Positions 45,396-56,900 of a stretch of DNA of 64,000 bases are shown in pieces. The stretch's first letter is position 1; every line of letters begins with the position of its first letter. Source of the DNA: Metallyticus violacea (Eukaryota; Arthropoda; Insecta; Mantodea; Metallyticidae); NCBI GenBank assembly GCA_030762175.1, contig CM060846.1:182378541-182442540 (forward strand). Direction: 5' to 3'. Position numbers and translations under genes: made by a program. The notes beneath the pieces were generated by a model that was not told the DNA's origin, did no database searches, and was given only the letters and a program-made list of their open reading frames with translations.

Positions 45396-46289
45396 GAAGC
45401 GGACTCGGACTTTGGACTGCGAGGTGACAAGTCGCCTCAGCAAGTTACCAGCAGGAACCATCCGACTACAGGGGACCAGCGGCCGGCACCAGGGTAGCGG
45501 GAGCTCCCGAGAAGAGCCGCCCCAACTGGGGCCCCCATCATACCCCTAGTCCATCGCAGGACAGCGCCTGCGGGAATAGCCTGTGGGTACTAGGAGCCCG
45601 TACATAAGCACTGGTGACGGACCCTTCTGAAAACATCTGCACATCAGGCTGCCTCTACTCACAGGGGCTCGTTTTCCGAGCGAGCCAATCAGTACACAGC
45701 GGCAGCAGAGCTGCCTCCCGTCCACGTCTGACACACATCTTGCTCCGGACCCCCGAGAAAATAGCTGTTGGTTGGGTTGCCTAACCATCAGGCCCTCTGG
45801 AAGCGCACCTGCATTGCGGGTTGCCATCTTTCAGGGGTCCCAATTTTCAGCCTCAGCTTCTTCGCTTTGGGCTGCTGCAGAACACTCGCTAAGGCCCAGG
45901 TGCGCGACCTAGGAGCTATTGCTGCCTAGAGTGAGCAACCGCAAAACAGTGAAACAGTGAAAATGATTATTTAAACACAGTGACAATAAAACAAGTGAAA
46001 CGAAAAGTGCAAAGTGCAAATCTAGGAAACATACCTCTCTTAGTAGGTGCACGAAAGTGAAGTGAATTAAAAAGTGAAACCAATTCCCCCCCCCCCTGTG
46101 ACAATTGATTTGAATTCGCAGTGCAGTGTATCGCAATTAACCTCGTGGTAATTCAACAGAAAAAGATCAGTTGCCCCTAGGGACAACACATACAGGGACC
46201 TGTGAAATAGTGCCAGTGCAAGAGTGACCATCACAAGAAAGTGGGCAACCAACCACGATGTGACCCCCCCCCAACAAACAACAACAACA

Positions 46290-48647
46290 ATGGAAAACGC
46301 GGACACACCCTCCGCAGACCCAACGCCAGCAGCGCCAACCCCCCCCCCAACCAGCAGCAGTCAACTTTAGCCCCTGAGCCTCAGCCTTCATCAACTACGG
46401 ACCCTGCGCAACAACAGCTACCAACTCAGGTCCCCATCACTCACCAACCTCCAACGCTTACTTCCTCCGAGGAGGAAATAAGCAACAGTGAGAGTGATGG
46501 AGAAGTCACAACGAAGGACCCTGTAGCGGAAAAGCTCCGAGAAGAAATACGCGAACTCAGGAAGGAGCAGGTGTATTATACGTCGCTCCTGAACGGCCTC
46601 AATCCCACGGAGGAAGCTTGGGGAAATGTGGCAGAGTCACTTTCCCAACTCCTCCGGGAAATAAGAATGAAGTGTCGACGCCTGGCAGAGCGCCGGAATG
46701 ACTGGATGACAACCAAAACAAGGAAGTGACGCATCTCGGGCAGAGGTACCCCCAATAAAACAACAACTAGCGAGGATGTATCCAAAATCCAAGCCCCGAC
46801 CAAAACATTTACACTGCCCATGACTAACAAATTTGCAGCCCTGCAAACAAACGAAAGGGAGTCAGAAATAGCTCCGAGAAGAAATACGCGAACTCAGGAA
46901 GGAGCAGGTGTATTATACGTCGCTACTGAACGGCCTCAATCCCACGGAGGAAGCTTGGGGAAATGTGGCAGAGTCACTTTCCCAACTCCTCCGGGAAATA
47001 AGAATGAAGCGTCGACGCCTGGCAGAGCGCCGGAATGACTGGATGACAACCAAAACAAGGAAGTGACGCATCTCGGGCAGAGGTACCCCCAATAAAACAA
47101 CAACTAGCGAGGATGAATCCAAAATCCAAGCCCCGACCAAAACATTTACACTGCCCATGACTAACAAATTTGCAGCCCTGCAAACAAACGAAAGGGAGTC
47201 AGAAATAGCTCCGAGAAGAAATACGCGAACTCAGGAAGGAGCAGGTGTATTATACGTCGCTCCTGAACGGCCTCAATCCCACGGAGGAAGCTTGGGGAAA
47301 TGTGGCAGAGTCACTTTCCCAACTCCTCCGGGAAATAAGAATGAAGCGTCGACGCCTGGCAGAGCGCCGGAATGATTGGATGACAACCAAAACAAGGAAG
47401 TGACGCATCTCGGGCAGAGGTACCCCCAATAAAACAACAACTAGCGAGGATGAATCCAAAATCCAAGCCCCGACCAAAACATTTACACTGCCCATGGCTA
47501 ACAAATTTGCAGCCCTGCAAACAAACGAAAGGGAGTCAGAAATCAATTCCCCAACTGAAGAACCTACTCCCCCCTCCTCCCAAAAGACCCCGACCACCGA
47601 AGCCAACCAAGTCAAAAACAAAAGCAAAAAGCACCCCATTCCCAGAGCTCACATCAGCTCCAGCACAAAGCCAACAAAACCAACAACCAATGCCGAAACC
47701 TACCGTCAATGCTGTGACACCAAAACCCCCATCCCCTCCAAATGTTACCACCATTCACCCCACAAATCCTCCCACCACCACCCCCGCAAAAGATACTCCC
47801 CCATCGCACCTTGAAAATAAAACCCCCCAGGATAATGTTTCCCGACAGTACAGCAATAAACGTCCTAAGAATACTTAAAAATGTATGTCCACATCGTCAA
47901 TATCAAATCCAGTCCACGTTCAGCGGACTGAAGGTACTGCTACAAAGAAGGGCTGACTTTGTTCCAGTACTGGACGCACTACGGGATGCAGGGGTCCGTT
48001 ACTACAGTTTTACACCAAAGGACGAGCTCCCCCTGAGATTCGCATTTAAAAAACTCCCGGGGAACATAGACCCCTACGAAATCAAGGAGGACCTGGAGGC
48101 CAGGGGCTACACCCCCACCAGCGTGAAGTAATTGGAAACTAAAGGTAAGCCTCTGCCAATATTTATAGTCACCTTGGAACGTGATGAACATAACAAAAAG
48201 TTAATTTTCGAAAGACAAGTGTGCAATGTTCTGACACAAATAGAAGCATATAAAACGCAGAATAATATTACACAATGTTTCAACTGCCAGCAGTTGGGGC
48301 ATACCTACCAAAAGTGCAACCTGAACACAAAGTGCGTTCTGTGTGGGGGCGCCCACCGCTTGCTTGTCTGTCCGCTTAGAGGACAAGAAAATGTTACGCC
48401 CCGATGTGCCAACTGTCGGAAGCACCATCCTGCCAATTACAGAGGTTGCGATACCTTTCAAAATGAAAGGGACAGAAGGCAACAAGCGGATCTGACTAAA
48501 CAACTCCAAATCCACAAAAATAGAACTATAACCAACCCTGCGCTAACCAGAGAAGGACAAACGTTTGCTGCCACAACTCAAGGCATACAAACCCCCCTAA
48601 GTGGCCAGACCACGCCCGCTGCCGTCACCTATAGCAGGACTGGGTGA
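46290..48647 (+). pseudogene. LINE A ORF1 (gag-like, three zinc knuckles)
   Basis: The likely start is ATG 46,290 (MENADTPSADPTPAAP). The frame is then shifted in a C run near 46,342. A coiled-coil-like block (EKLREEIRELRKEQVYYTSL) follows, then a Pro/Thr-rich region to 47,870. 47,860-48,131 is a folded domain (NVLRILKNV, YYSFTPKDELPLRFAFKKLP). A TAA stop at 48,129-48,131 probably replaces CAA. 48,132-48,647 carries three knuckles: CFNCQQLGHTYQKC, CVLCGGAHRLLVC and CANCRKHHPANYRGC. ORF1 proteins of this group bind element RNA. A 337-bp triplication at 46,534-47,544 disrupts the frame. Confidence 0.85.
46534..47544. repeat. 337-bp unit in three tandem copies (LINE A ORF1)
   Basis: Units start at 46,534, 46,871 and 47,208 with GCTCCGAGAAGAAATACGCG and are almost identical; copy 1 differs from 2 and 3 at isolated bases. 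337 is not a multiple of three, so each extra unit shifts frame. The repeat is probably post-insertional or arose in the master copy. Confidence 0.93.
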
Positions 48648-48804
48648 CATCAAAGAAGTGTTCGAGCTTTTTAAGTCGATGAACTTGACAAATGTCCTTC
48701 AGCACTTCAAAACCATAGCTACGGCCATTAAATCCAGCACTAATTTCATGGAGAAACTGGAGGCCATTGTCACGTTCATCGACAAGGCATTCTGCAACTA
48801 AACT

Positions 48805-49792
48805 ATGGCGACGAGAGGGGGACAAATAATCGAATTCAGATCCCTGCTCTGGAATGCCGATGGCATTCTACGACAGAGATATGAATTTGAAAACTTCCTG
48901 CGTAGAAATAAAATCGATTTAGCACTTGTAGGGGAAACAAAAACTAAGTCAGAGCACAACTTTCGGCTCGCAAATTATAATATTCAGAGAACAGATAGGC
49001 CCATCAGGCAAGGGGGGGGACCGCCATTGTTTTAAAATCAAATGTGGTCTTCGCTACTGTGCAGCTACCTCCACTACTCTGCCTAGAATGCACAGCGATT
49101 AGAGTAGGCATCAACAACCAGCCCATTCTTATAGTGGCTATATATCGGCCGCCAGATAGTCGCCGAGGCCTCATAGAGGACCTGACAAACATCTGCAACA
49201 TGGATGACAATGTACTAATAGCAGGGGATTTCAACGCACACCACCCCATGTGGCATTCATGAAAAACAGATCACCTTGGGACTGCGTTAGCAGATTTTGT
49301 CAACCTAACGGACGAAGTGGACCTGCATGCCCCTCCAGACCCGACATTTTATCCCCGATCAGGGTTAAGTGACCCAGACACATTAGACCTTATAATTACA
49401 AAAAAATGTGCAGCTAGGACCTCAGATGCATGTTTACCACAGCCTAGACTCGGACCATTTACCTGTGACATTCACAGTTCACGGCCGCCTGGATTGAACC
49501 ACGGCCAGAAACGTGCCTGTAGTGCCTGTAACAGATTGGAGCAAATTTAAGCCCAAATGCATCAACTAGCTGAACCAAAACTGGTATATACCAGCCCAGA
49601 GAAGATCGACCATGGAGTCGCAAATTTCACTGCCTCCCTGAGGACAGCAAAAATCAACAGCACTGAGGCACCAGCTAGCACACCAAGCTGGGTCACTTAT
49701 CCTGAAGTAGAGCGCCTGATAGCTAGACGCAGGCGATGCATGCGACGGTGGAGGGAAACTGGAGCACCAATTTACAAAGTCACAGCCAAATG
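48805..49792 (+). pseudogene. LINE A ORF2, endonuclease part
   Basis: Starts at ATG 48,805 (RSLLWNADGILRQRYEFENF, then ALVGETK), an APE-type LINE endonuclease. The frame shifts in a G run at about 49,013-49,020, then continues from 49,044 with VAIYRPPDSRRG and LIAGDFNAHHPMWHS. A TGA at 49,260-49,262 replaces TGG. The catalytic end SDHLPV is readable near 49,450-49,475 in a neighbouring frame, implying compensating indels between 49,440 and 49,550. A basic linker (RRRRCMRRWRETGAPIYK) precedes the SINE stub at 49,793. Confidence 0.88.
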
Positions 49793-49864
49793 AACCGCCT
49801 GTGGTGCCTCAGTAGTAAAAACGGGCGTTAAACACTACTCAAAAAAAAAAAAAACAGCCAAATG
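49782..49864 (+). mobile_element. SINE 3' stub insertion in LINE A (61 bp)
   Basis: ACAGCCAAATG at 49,782-49,792 and 49,854-49,864 flanks 61 bases beginning ACCGCCTGTGGTG..., with CTCAGTAGTAAAAACGG, GTTAAACACTACTC and a 14-A tail. It breaks ORF2 between endonuclease and RT. It is the third stub starting at the same internal SINE position. Confidence 0.95.
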
Positions 49865-51566
49865 GCTCAGAAATTTAATAACAGAACAAATTAGAACTAA
49901 TAATCACGACAAATGGGAAGAGAAAATGAAAAATTGTATACATTCGGACAACTCCTTGTGGCAGGTGCTCCGAAGTTTTAAACACGCCGGCGCATTGAAT
50001 ACTAGCTCTCAGGCGCTCCAAGGGCAAGGAGAACTTGCATTCTCCACTACAGAAAAAGCAGAAATATTCGCTGACATGCTGGAGCAGCGTTTTAAAGAAA
50101 ACCCAACCACCAATCATGGGCACGAGCGCATGATTGGGGAGTGGATTCAAGGCTGGCAAGCGACAGAGCACAGACCACAACTCCCGCTCTTTACTATGCA
50201 GGAAGTTTATAACCAAATCCAAAAACTGAAATCAGGCAAAGCACCAGGCCCTGACGGGGTGAGAAATGAAGACTTGAAAAACATGCCTCGCAAGGCATTA
50301 GTTCAGACTACCAAAATTCTTAATGCATGCCTTATGCATCATCACTTCCCTGCTGCCTGGAAGCAGGCGAAAGTAGTAATGATTATAAAACCAGGCAAAA
50401 ACTTTAGACACCCCCAAAATTACAGACCAATAAGTCTCCTCTCCGTCAATGGTAAATTGTTCGAGAAACTTCTTCTCAACAGAATTCAAAAGTCAATTTC
50501 GGAATATGATGTTATATCAAAATTTCAGTTTGGTTTTCGAAAGCAGCATTCAACAGAATTGCAGCTGCTGAAATTAACAGACGACATTACCGAATAATTT
50601 AACAATGGGGCCTCAACGTTCGCGCTATTTCTGGATGTGGAGTCCGCTTTTCATAAATGTTGGCATGCAGGTATTCTGTATAAACTATACCACTCCCATC
50701 CTGAATTCCAGACTTTCCTACCACTCTTAGACAGTTATCTCCAACACAGAAGCTACTTCGTACAGGTGGATCAAGGAAAATCCAGCACCAGACGACAACT
50801 AGCAGGAGTCCCCCAACGGGCCCCTCTATCCCCGTACCTGTATGCCACATTTACGAACGACTTCACACGAGTAACTTCTAGCAAGGTCCTTATGTATGCC
50901 GACGACACGGTAGTATACACACATCACAAAAATCTACAATATGGAACACGAACCTTACAGAGAGACACGGACACATTCACCACATGGTTAGACACATGGA
51001 AAATAAACATCAATCCTGGGAAATGCATCCCAGTGATTTTCACACAAAAACGCAAACTCCCAGACATAAATATCACTATACACACAGAAATACTGCCGTT
51101 TCAACGTCATACACGACACTTAGGAGTCATACTCGACTCCAAGTTAAACTTCAACAGGCACATCACAAATACCGCCAAAGGTGCCCGGCGACGCCTAAAA
51201 ATTTGTACCCCCATTTTTCGTAGTAAGTTGGTTGCAGAAAAATCAAAGCTCATACTATACAGAGCGTTCATCCTAAGCTTCTTGACCTACGCTAGTGCAG
51301 CATGGGCGCACGCATCTAAATCAGCTATGGCGCCCCTACAAACTATTCAGCACATTTGTCTAAGGAAATTACATCACGTTCCAATCCTCACTACCAACGA
51401 TACCATACATCGGGAGACAGGAATCAAGCCTGTAGTCGATTTTATCACTGATAAAACTCGCAAGCTCTGGGCAACAATTCAGGTCCACCCGAATATGGTA
51501 ATTCGGAACATTGGCAGAGGCACGCCTCAACACAGAAAGTACCGCAGGATCAAGATGGCTCTGTAA
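49865..51566 (+). pseudogene. LINE A ORF2, reverse transcriptase part
   Basis: One frame from the stub to 51,566 with a single TAA at 50,595-50,597. Motifs in order: KLKSGKAPGPDGVRNEDLK (50,225), NYRPISLLSVNGKLFEKLL (50,420), FQFGFRKQHST (50,525), FALFLDVESAFHKCWHAGIL (50,622; the usual AFDK is AFHK), GVPQRAPLSPYLY (50,805; usual QG is QR), MYADDTVVY (50,892) and HLGVILDSKLNF. The thumb follows, then the C-terminus VIRNIGRGTPQHRKYRR. The closest known group is Jockey/X-element. The catalytic DD is intact. Confidence 0.93.
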
Positions 51567-51976
51567 ATATGTATATATGTATAAATGTAAATATGAAAAT
51601 ATTCCCCCCGTCCAAAATGTAAATAAAATCTCCCCTCCACCCTCCCTCCTAACATCCCTTATAAATAAACCTTAGAATAGATTGTAAAATTAATAAAGTA
51701 CGGAATAAGTACTTACAATAAATGTACGTAATAAGTACATACATTCATAACAAGCAAATACAAATACGATAACAAGTAAAATGAAACACAACCCAAAAAT
51801 TTCAAACTAAAACTGTTTCTCGTACTCTCGAGAGAGAGTAACGTATGGGTTTTTAAGTTCCACCAACAATTATAAGATCATGTAATAACTGTACAATTAT
51901 GTAAATTTTTCCTGCACGGCCCCCCATTGTAAGGCCACAGGATACTTTTCTCAATAAATAATCTTGAATCTTGAAT

Positions 51977-51987
51977 CGTAATAAGCA
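51977..51987. repeat. Target-site duplication of LINE A, right
   Basis: CGTAATAAGCA, the exact partner of 45,385-45,395. Confidence 0.93.
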
Positions 51988-52556
51988 AGTCTATGACACT
52001 TGGCCTGCCAACCCTCGTCTTAGCTTTGAAACATGCGGTCCCTGAATTTCAAGTGAGGCATCCGCATTTATAAAATCTGTCATTTGTTGACATCGAGGGT
52101 TTTCTGCATTGCAATTCCATTGGCTATTCTTAGCATTAAAATCATCAGCTAGTAATGCCTTGTGAAAAGTATGCATCACACTCCGAATGTCCACTTCTAA
52201 AAACGGAGTCCCAGGCTAGTAATAGCCGGTAATCAGAGCGATTTCCCATCCCATAATACTCATTAGTGTCGCAACTGCCTGTAAGTACCTAGTAAGAGGC
52301 AGTGAGGCAGGTTTGAGTGCTATATGTGAACGAATCAATATTGCTACCCCTCCCTTAGTTCTTCCAATCCCATCTTTTCTATGCATAATAAAACCTGGGA
52401 GTCAAAATGAACGTTCTGGCTTAAGGTGATTTTCACACATTAGCATCACATCCAGTTCATGCTACGCCACGAACTCATGCAGGTCTTCTTTTTGATCTTT
52501 AATTCCGTTCGCACTGAAGCACGCAAAACGAAATGGTTTGGAGTAAGTTACTACCA
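51988..52556 (-). pseudogene. LINE B ORF2, endonuclease part
   Basis: Minus-strand translation from 52,550: FACFSANGIKDQKEDLHEFV (typical N-terminus), ELDVMLMCENHLKPE (catalytic Glu replaced by Asn in the E-T-H motif), then GRTKGGVAILIRSHI. 52,194-51,991 reads ALLADDFNAKNSQWN (GDFNA altered to DDFNA), NPRCQQMTDFINAD and SLEIQGPH. The frame is cut at 51,988 by LINE A and continues at 45,384 into SDHDP. Confidence 0.82.
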
Positions 52557-54150
52557 TTAAGGGTAACCGGGAAAACGGAGAAGGGTGCGAACTCCTTCAG
52601 AGTGCAGTGCAAATTTATGTGCAGGGTCGCAATCATTGTGAACTGTTTCCTTTAATTCCCGCAGAGTGCGAAGCGAGTGCTCAATAGTTAGAGCAAGCCA
52701 TTCCAATAGGTTGACGTACTCAGTTAACGCATCCACAGTTACAAGATCTGTTAATGAGTTCGAAGGTTCATGGAGAGTCCTCCGCGTTTCTGCTGGCCTC
52801 TTAGCGGCCTTGGTTGTATTAGCATATAAGGTGCGAGTCTCGGACTGATGCGTCACTCTTGAAGAAGCAATCTGCTCTCTTTTGGTTGCAGGGGATGAGT
52901 CACTTTGCTGTGCTCTTTTCTGTCGAGCCTTTGCTGACTTTAATCTGGGGTCCAAAGGAGGAGCTTTCGCCGAGGCATGTGCCTCTATATCAGTTGGTTT
53001 ATTCAGCTGTTGTAATGAGGTTGGTTTTTTTCTTTGCTGGTGTTGTCGGTTTACTGGTTTGCATATTCCTTTTTGGTATCCTTGGATTGATAGTTGTGGA
53101 TGGTCCTTGATTCAGTGTTCTTACAGTTTCCTCCACAACATCAGCAACAGTTGAGCTTCTTCTTAGTACAGGAGCCTCTCTTGCAGGAACCCTCTGTGCA
53201 GCAGCGCAGCGTAGATAAGCTCTTCTTGTAAGTTGATACGTGTGCCTCTTTACAGTGTAGGCAGGAGGGCGGCTTTGATGCTTGCTCACAGTTTGCGGCT
53301 AAATAGTTACCGCCACATCAAAGTTCTGGTGCAATTTGAGCTAGTATGTTGGAACCCCAGGCAACGATAACATTGCGTAGGGCCACTTCGTGCGTGCACT
53401 TGCTCCCAGCGCACGTGTGTCCAAAGTGGGGCACGTACCTCTTCGAGTTGACAGCCCTGGCTCGGCACAGCAGTTTCAACCACCAAACACAATTGCATTG
53501 GCACTTTTGGTGCAGGTTTGCCATCCTCATTGAGCAAGATCTTTAGCATCTGATGCACTTGTTTTAAAAATATATCCAGTGATATTAGTGCCTGTGCCAT
53601 TTCTTCTGGCATTGTTTCAGGGTCCAATCAGCGTAGAACTCTTCTGTGCTCTTTGGACTTATCCAAATTAAAAGTATGGTGTTCAATTCCTTTCCTTATA
53701 AGGTACACTACTTAACCTTTGTGGTGTTCTTGACTGTAAGAATGAAACCTTATTTCTCTGCGGCCCCTTATGGCCTTGACGCTACTGTTGGTAATCGCAG
53801 CAATTTCCTTCATCGTCGTCAAGTAGAACGGAAAGGAATCAGCAAAAGATTGGCGGGATCTTTGATTTTCTTGGAAGGTCTTGTGACTCCGAAGGAGGGA
53901 TGGGTATAACAGGGGAATCTGACACCCTTCTACGTTTTTGATGGGACATGACAGTGAAGTCGTCAGTGTCCCTTCTCCGCTTGGGAGTCCGCGTCTCCCT
54001 GCTGCATGCGTTATCCTCAAATGAGGGGCAGTTCTCAGAAATGCCGGGCTGCTGTTGAATAGCAGTATTAATGTTGTTTTTGGTTGAAGTAGGTCCTCCT
54101 TCTGAAGGGGGACTGGATCCATTGAGGGGTAAAACTTCCCGCGATAACTG
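52557..54150 (-). pseudogene. LINE B ORF1 (gag-like with zinc knuckles)
   Basis: Minus strand. 54,122-53,712 is the N-terminal low-complexity part. 53,627-53,307 has a folded block (EEMAQALISLDIFLKQVHQ, LCLVVETAVPSQGCQLEEVR) and the first knuckle GPTQCYRCLGFQHTSSNC near 53,385-53,341. Frameshifted remnants of further knuckles lie at 53,330-53,200. 52,955-52,557 is the C-terminal basic and helical region ending at the TAA at 52,557. ORF2 starts within a few bases of this stop. The layout parallels LINE A, but sequences are diverged. Confidence 0.72.
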
Positions 54151-54970
54151 TAGTAGTGAAAGAGGAGTGAGGAAAGGGTAGGGTCAAGTCAAGTCTGTCA
54201 AAGAAACAGATTTGGTCATGTGCAGTGGCATGCAGGATTAACGGGAGTAATTCTATCCAATTCCGCAATAGATATTATTCTTCATGACACTAAACAAAAA
54301 ATACTTAATTTATATGGTTTAAATAACATAAAATTATATTTCATGTCACACTTAAGTGCCCCATTGAGGAGCTGTGAATACAGCAGGCTGATTGTGGGCG
54401 AGGTCGCCCACGGGCTTAGGGGTAGCCCTTATGTTGCTCCTGTACACGTGCACAGTCCAGTCAAAGAGGTCAGTCTGTCTGAAACAAGTACATCGGGTAA
54501 TTTATTAAAAATTGTACTGCTCTGTGTCCTCTCGACACTCTCTGATGTTAGTTGAGATGTCAGCGGTCCTTTTGGAAGTGAAGTAGGGGGGGAGGAGATA
54601 GCACGCAGTATTCTCTGCTCCCTGTCGCTATATAGCCAATAGACAATGGGACCTATAAAAATGAAGAATCGGCCACCCGCTGCTGGTTACTGGCCCTGAG
54701 GCGAAAAAATGGCTGCTACCTGGCTGATGTGCTCTGCTCGATGTTCCAAGCAGAAGTGCTCGTGCCGCTCTCCACATATCTAAGTCAGCTGTTGTGCCCA
54801 AGGTTATCCCGTTGGCATCCTCGAGCAGCTGTTGAGGAGACTGTACAATGCGTCGTGGGGATGTCATCAGCTGTTCATTTTCCTTTTCTCTCCTTTTTCT
54901 GTTTCTTCTTCTCCGCCGCCGATTTGGTTTCCTGGACTTTGATCCTCTCTTCTGGCTGAACCCACAATTA
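54150..54970 (-). mobile_element. LINE B probable 5' untranslated region
   Basis: GC-richer DNA upstream of ORF1 on the minus strand, without a consistent frame. The 5' boundary of LINE B is placed near 54,970, where sequence of the LINE C type starts; no target duplication was located. Confidence 0.45.
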
Positions 54971-54974
54971 TCAT

Positions 54975-55150
54975 ATTTTGTCCATCCATATCCTCTTTCT
55001 TCCGTCTATGAAAAGATTCAAAACCCTAACGTAGGCAATCGTGCCTTCGTCTCTGGCTTTTTTCATTTGTTTCAATAAGATAGCCCTATATTCCCTTTCT
55101 TCTTTCCCATAATCTTGCTCGATAAATATCTTCCCACCCCTAAGTGTTTT
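54975..55150 (-). pseudogene. LINE C ORF1 fragment
   Basis: Minus strand reads GGKIFIEQDYGKEEREYRAI, LLKQMKKARDEGTIAYVRV, then LNLFIDGRKRIWMD. The pattern 'IFIE.D...EER' and a closing 'IDG' is the common ORF1 domain of a group of arthropod LINEs. Position and strand fit it being the front part of LINE C, whose endonuclease lies at 42.8 kb on the other side of LINE B. Confidence 0.6.
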
Positions 55151-55154
55151 ATTA

Positions 55155-55632
55155 TATATATAAAATGAATTAATTAAAAATAATATATACTGTCATACTG
55201 TAAGAATGACAAAGGATGGCAAAAGTTATTGAGAAACAAAGAGTGAAGAGCACTACATCCTCATAGAAAATCTTGAAAGTAGTTATCTTGGCCATGTACA
55301 TTTACTTGCTCAGTGACTGAAAAAAAAAAGGCTTCAGCCCTTCCAAGAAATATGAAGGAGCATAGTATAATGAATAATTTAATGGTGATAAAATGTGATG
55401 GAACTGTTAGGATTAAAAGTTATAGTCATTTAAAACATTAAGATAAAAATAGCACATCCTCTCCAATAGTGTATTTGCCTTTTGCATTTCTTTGCTCTAT
55501 TTACTGAGGCACACAAGACCTTGTACCTTAGTATCTTATCAGGTTGTATTGAAAAGCTTTTAGATAATTATGAAAAAAAACATAGTTGAGTATGCCCTAC
55601 AAGATATAACTGTTAAAGATCATAGGGCTGAC
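55155..55632. other. Non-coding, nothing recognised
   Basis: AT-rich sequence up to the SINE at 55.65 kb. Confidence 0.4.
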
Positions 55633-55646
55633 AAAAACTACCTATT

Positions 55647-55935
55647 TTTTTTTTTTTTTGAGTAGTGTTTAACGCCCGTTTTTACTACTGAGGCACCACA
55701 GGCGATGGACACTGGTGATACATGAAATGAAATGATATATTGGGAAAGGATTTTTATTTAAGGAAGGAAGCGTTCCAGGCCTAAGTTTAGGTACCTCCCC
55801 GGCATTTACCAGTTATGAAGACTGAGGAAAACCTGGAAAAAACCCCAGTCAGGGAGGACGGTCCTGGCGGGATTCGAACCGCAGACCTCCCGCTCACGAG
55901 TCCATGCCTTAACGACCTCGGCCACCCGTGGCGGT
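55647..55935 (-). mobile_element. Full-length tRNA-derived SINE (copy 2)
   Basis: Same family as copy 1 (5,891-6,180) and highly similar along its length. A tRNA-like head GGGTGGCCGAGGTCGTTAAGG starts near 55,928, and GGTTCGAATCCCGCC lies near 55,880. The A tail is at 55,647-55,660. AAAAACTACCTATT at 55,633-55,646 and 55,940-55,953 is a 14-bp target duplication. Confidence 0.93.
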
Positions 55936-56164
55936 GAAAAAAAACTACCTATTGGAAATTACTAAAACTAAAGAGTGAAAAATTGAAATAAAATAAAGAA
56001 AACAATAAACCAGGAAAGCTGAAGCATGCATGCTGGTTGACAACTGCATCATGGCTGTTTTATATTAATAAGGGTTGTAATTGTAAACTTAATAGAAGTT
56101 AGAAACATTAAAGTTGATGGATTATACACATAAATAGGTTCGTATTAGGTGACATTATACTTTA

Positions 56165-56900
56165 CTAACTGATTAGATTATCAGAACATGTTTCAAGAGC
56201 ATTTACTCTCATCTTCAGCTGGGGACCATCTAACATGGTAGGTGAAATTGTGGCCTCTGATGGTTCCAATATAAAGCAAAAGAGAAAGTCCATTGGTAGG
56301 ATGTCAAAATTCATAACACTAAGCTTAATCTTTAAAATGAAAATCTTTTCCCATATTGCTAATTCCATGGAATTTTTGGCCGCTTTCAACAGTATTGTTT
56401 CTTTTGCAGTGCCATATTTGTTAAGTCCAAAAATAATATTAAACTGCAAATTTATCCAGCTGTTTATATCTTACATTTCTAAAGTTTCTTTCCTCCTTGT
56501 CTCCAAATTTCTTATTTTTTTGTCTATGTATATCTGATCACAATCCAAACAATCTATCTGATACACTCCTGGCTTTTTTTTGGATGCATTAACATCCTTT
56601 ATGGTTCTGTTCAAAATGTTCCCAATGTTAAATTTATTTTGTGCAGCCAACACATTATCAAATTTAATGACAATTTTCATGCTTGCCTATGGATGGTATG
56701 TGAATTTTTCAAAACATGTTCTTCTTTATCATGGAAAGAGTGATGATTTAAAACTTTGACAAAGTTTATTATGAAGGTGTTTAATATCAAGAGTAATTCA
56801 CATTGCAAGGTTTTATACATTTTTTCTTAGCTGTTCATCTTTCTAGACTTTTGAGAGATGATTACAGAGAAGAGGTGCATAATATGATATAAAGAGATAA
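56165..56900 (-). pseudogene. Penelope-like element 3' part, single copy
   Basis: Minus strand: 56,720-56,690 retains the RT linker (EKFTYHP). 56,680-56,471 encodes FDNVLAAQNKFNIGNILN and the endonuclease start GVYQIDCLDCDQIYIDKKIR (YIG changed to YID). 56,449-56,165 encodes the tail (AKNSMELAIWEKIFILKIKL) and runs into the 3' UTR. Unlike the other PLE loci there is no inverted partner nearby. Frameshifts separate the blocks. Confidence 0.82.
56175..56227 (-). ncRNA. Hammerhead-like motif at PLE 3' end
   Basis: Minus strand: CTGAAGA at 56,218-56,212 (U7 replaced by A), a stem II candidate AGAG/CTCT, then GAAAC (56,194-56,190), loop AT and GTT. AC/GT gives the minimal stem III, and CAG/CTG flanking the core gives a short stem I. 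GAAA is retained here, whereas the 2.6 and 4.1 kb copies lost its G. Confidence 0.45.

Larger units (their letters stand above)
45396..51976 (+). mobile_element. LINE A, full-length Jockey-type retrotransposon
   Basis: A 6.58-kb plus-strand insertion bounded by exact 11-bp duplications. It has a GC-rich 5' UTR of about 0.9 kb (45,396-46,289), ORF1 with zinc knuckles, ORF2 with endonuclease and RT, and a 3' end AATAAATAATCTTGAATCTT immediately before the duplication. Its base composition is much richer in GC than the host DNA. Lesions are few, so it is young. It splits LINE B and carries a SINE stub. Confidence 0.92.

Noticed and set aside
46167..47639. Several minus-strand frames with repeated sequence
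   Set aside because: They are antisense shadows of the 337-bp repeats of LINE A ORF1.
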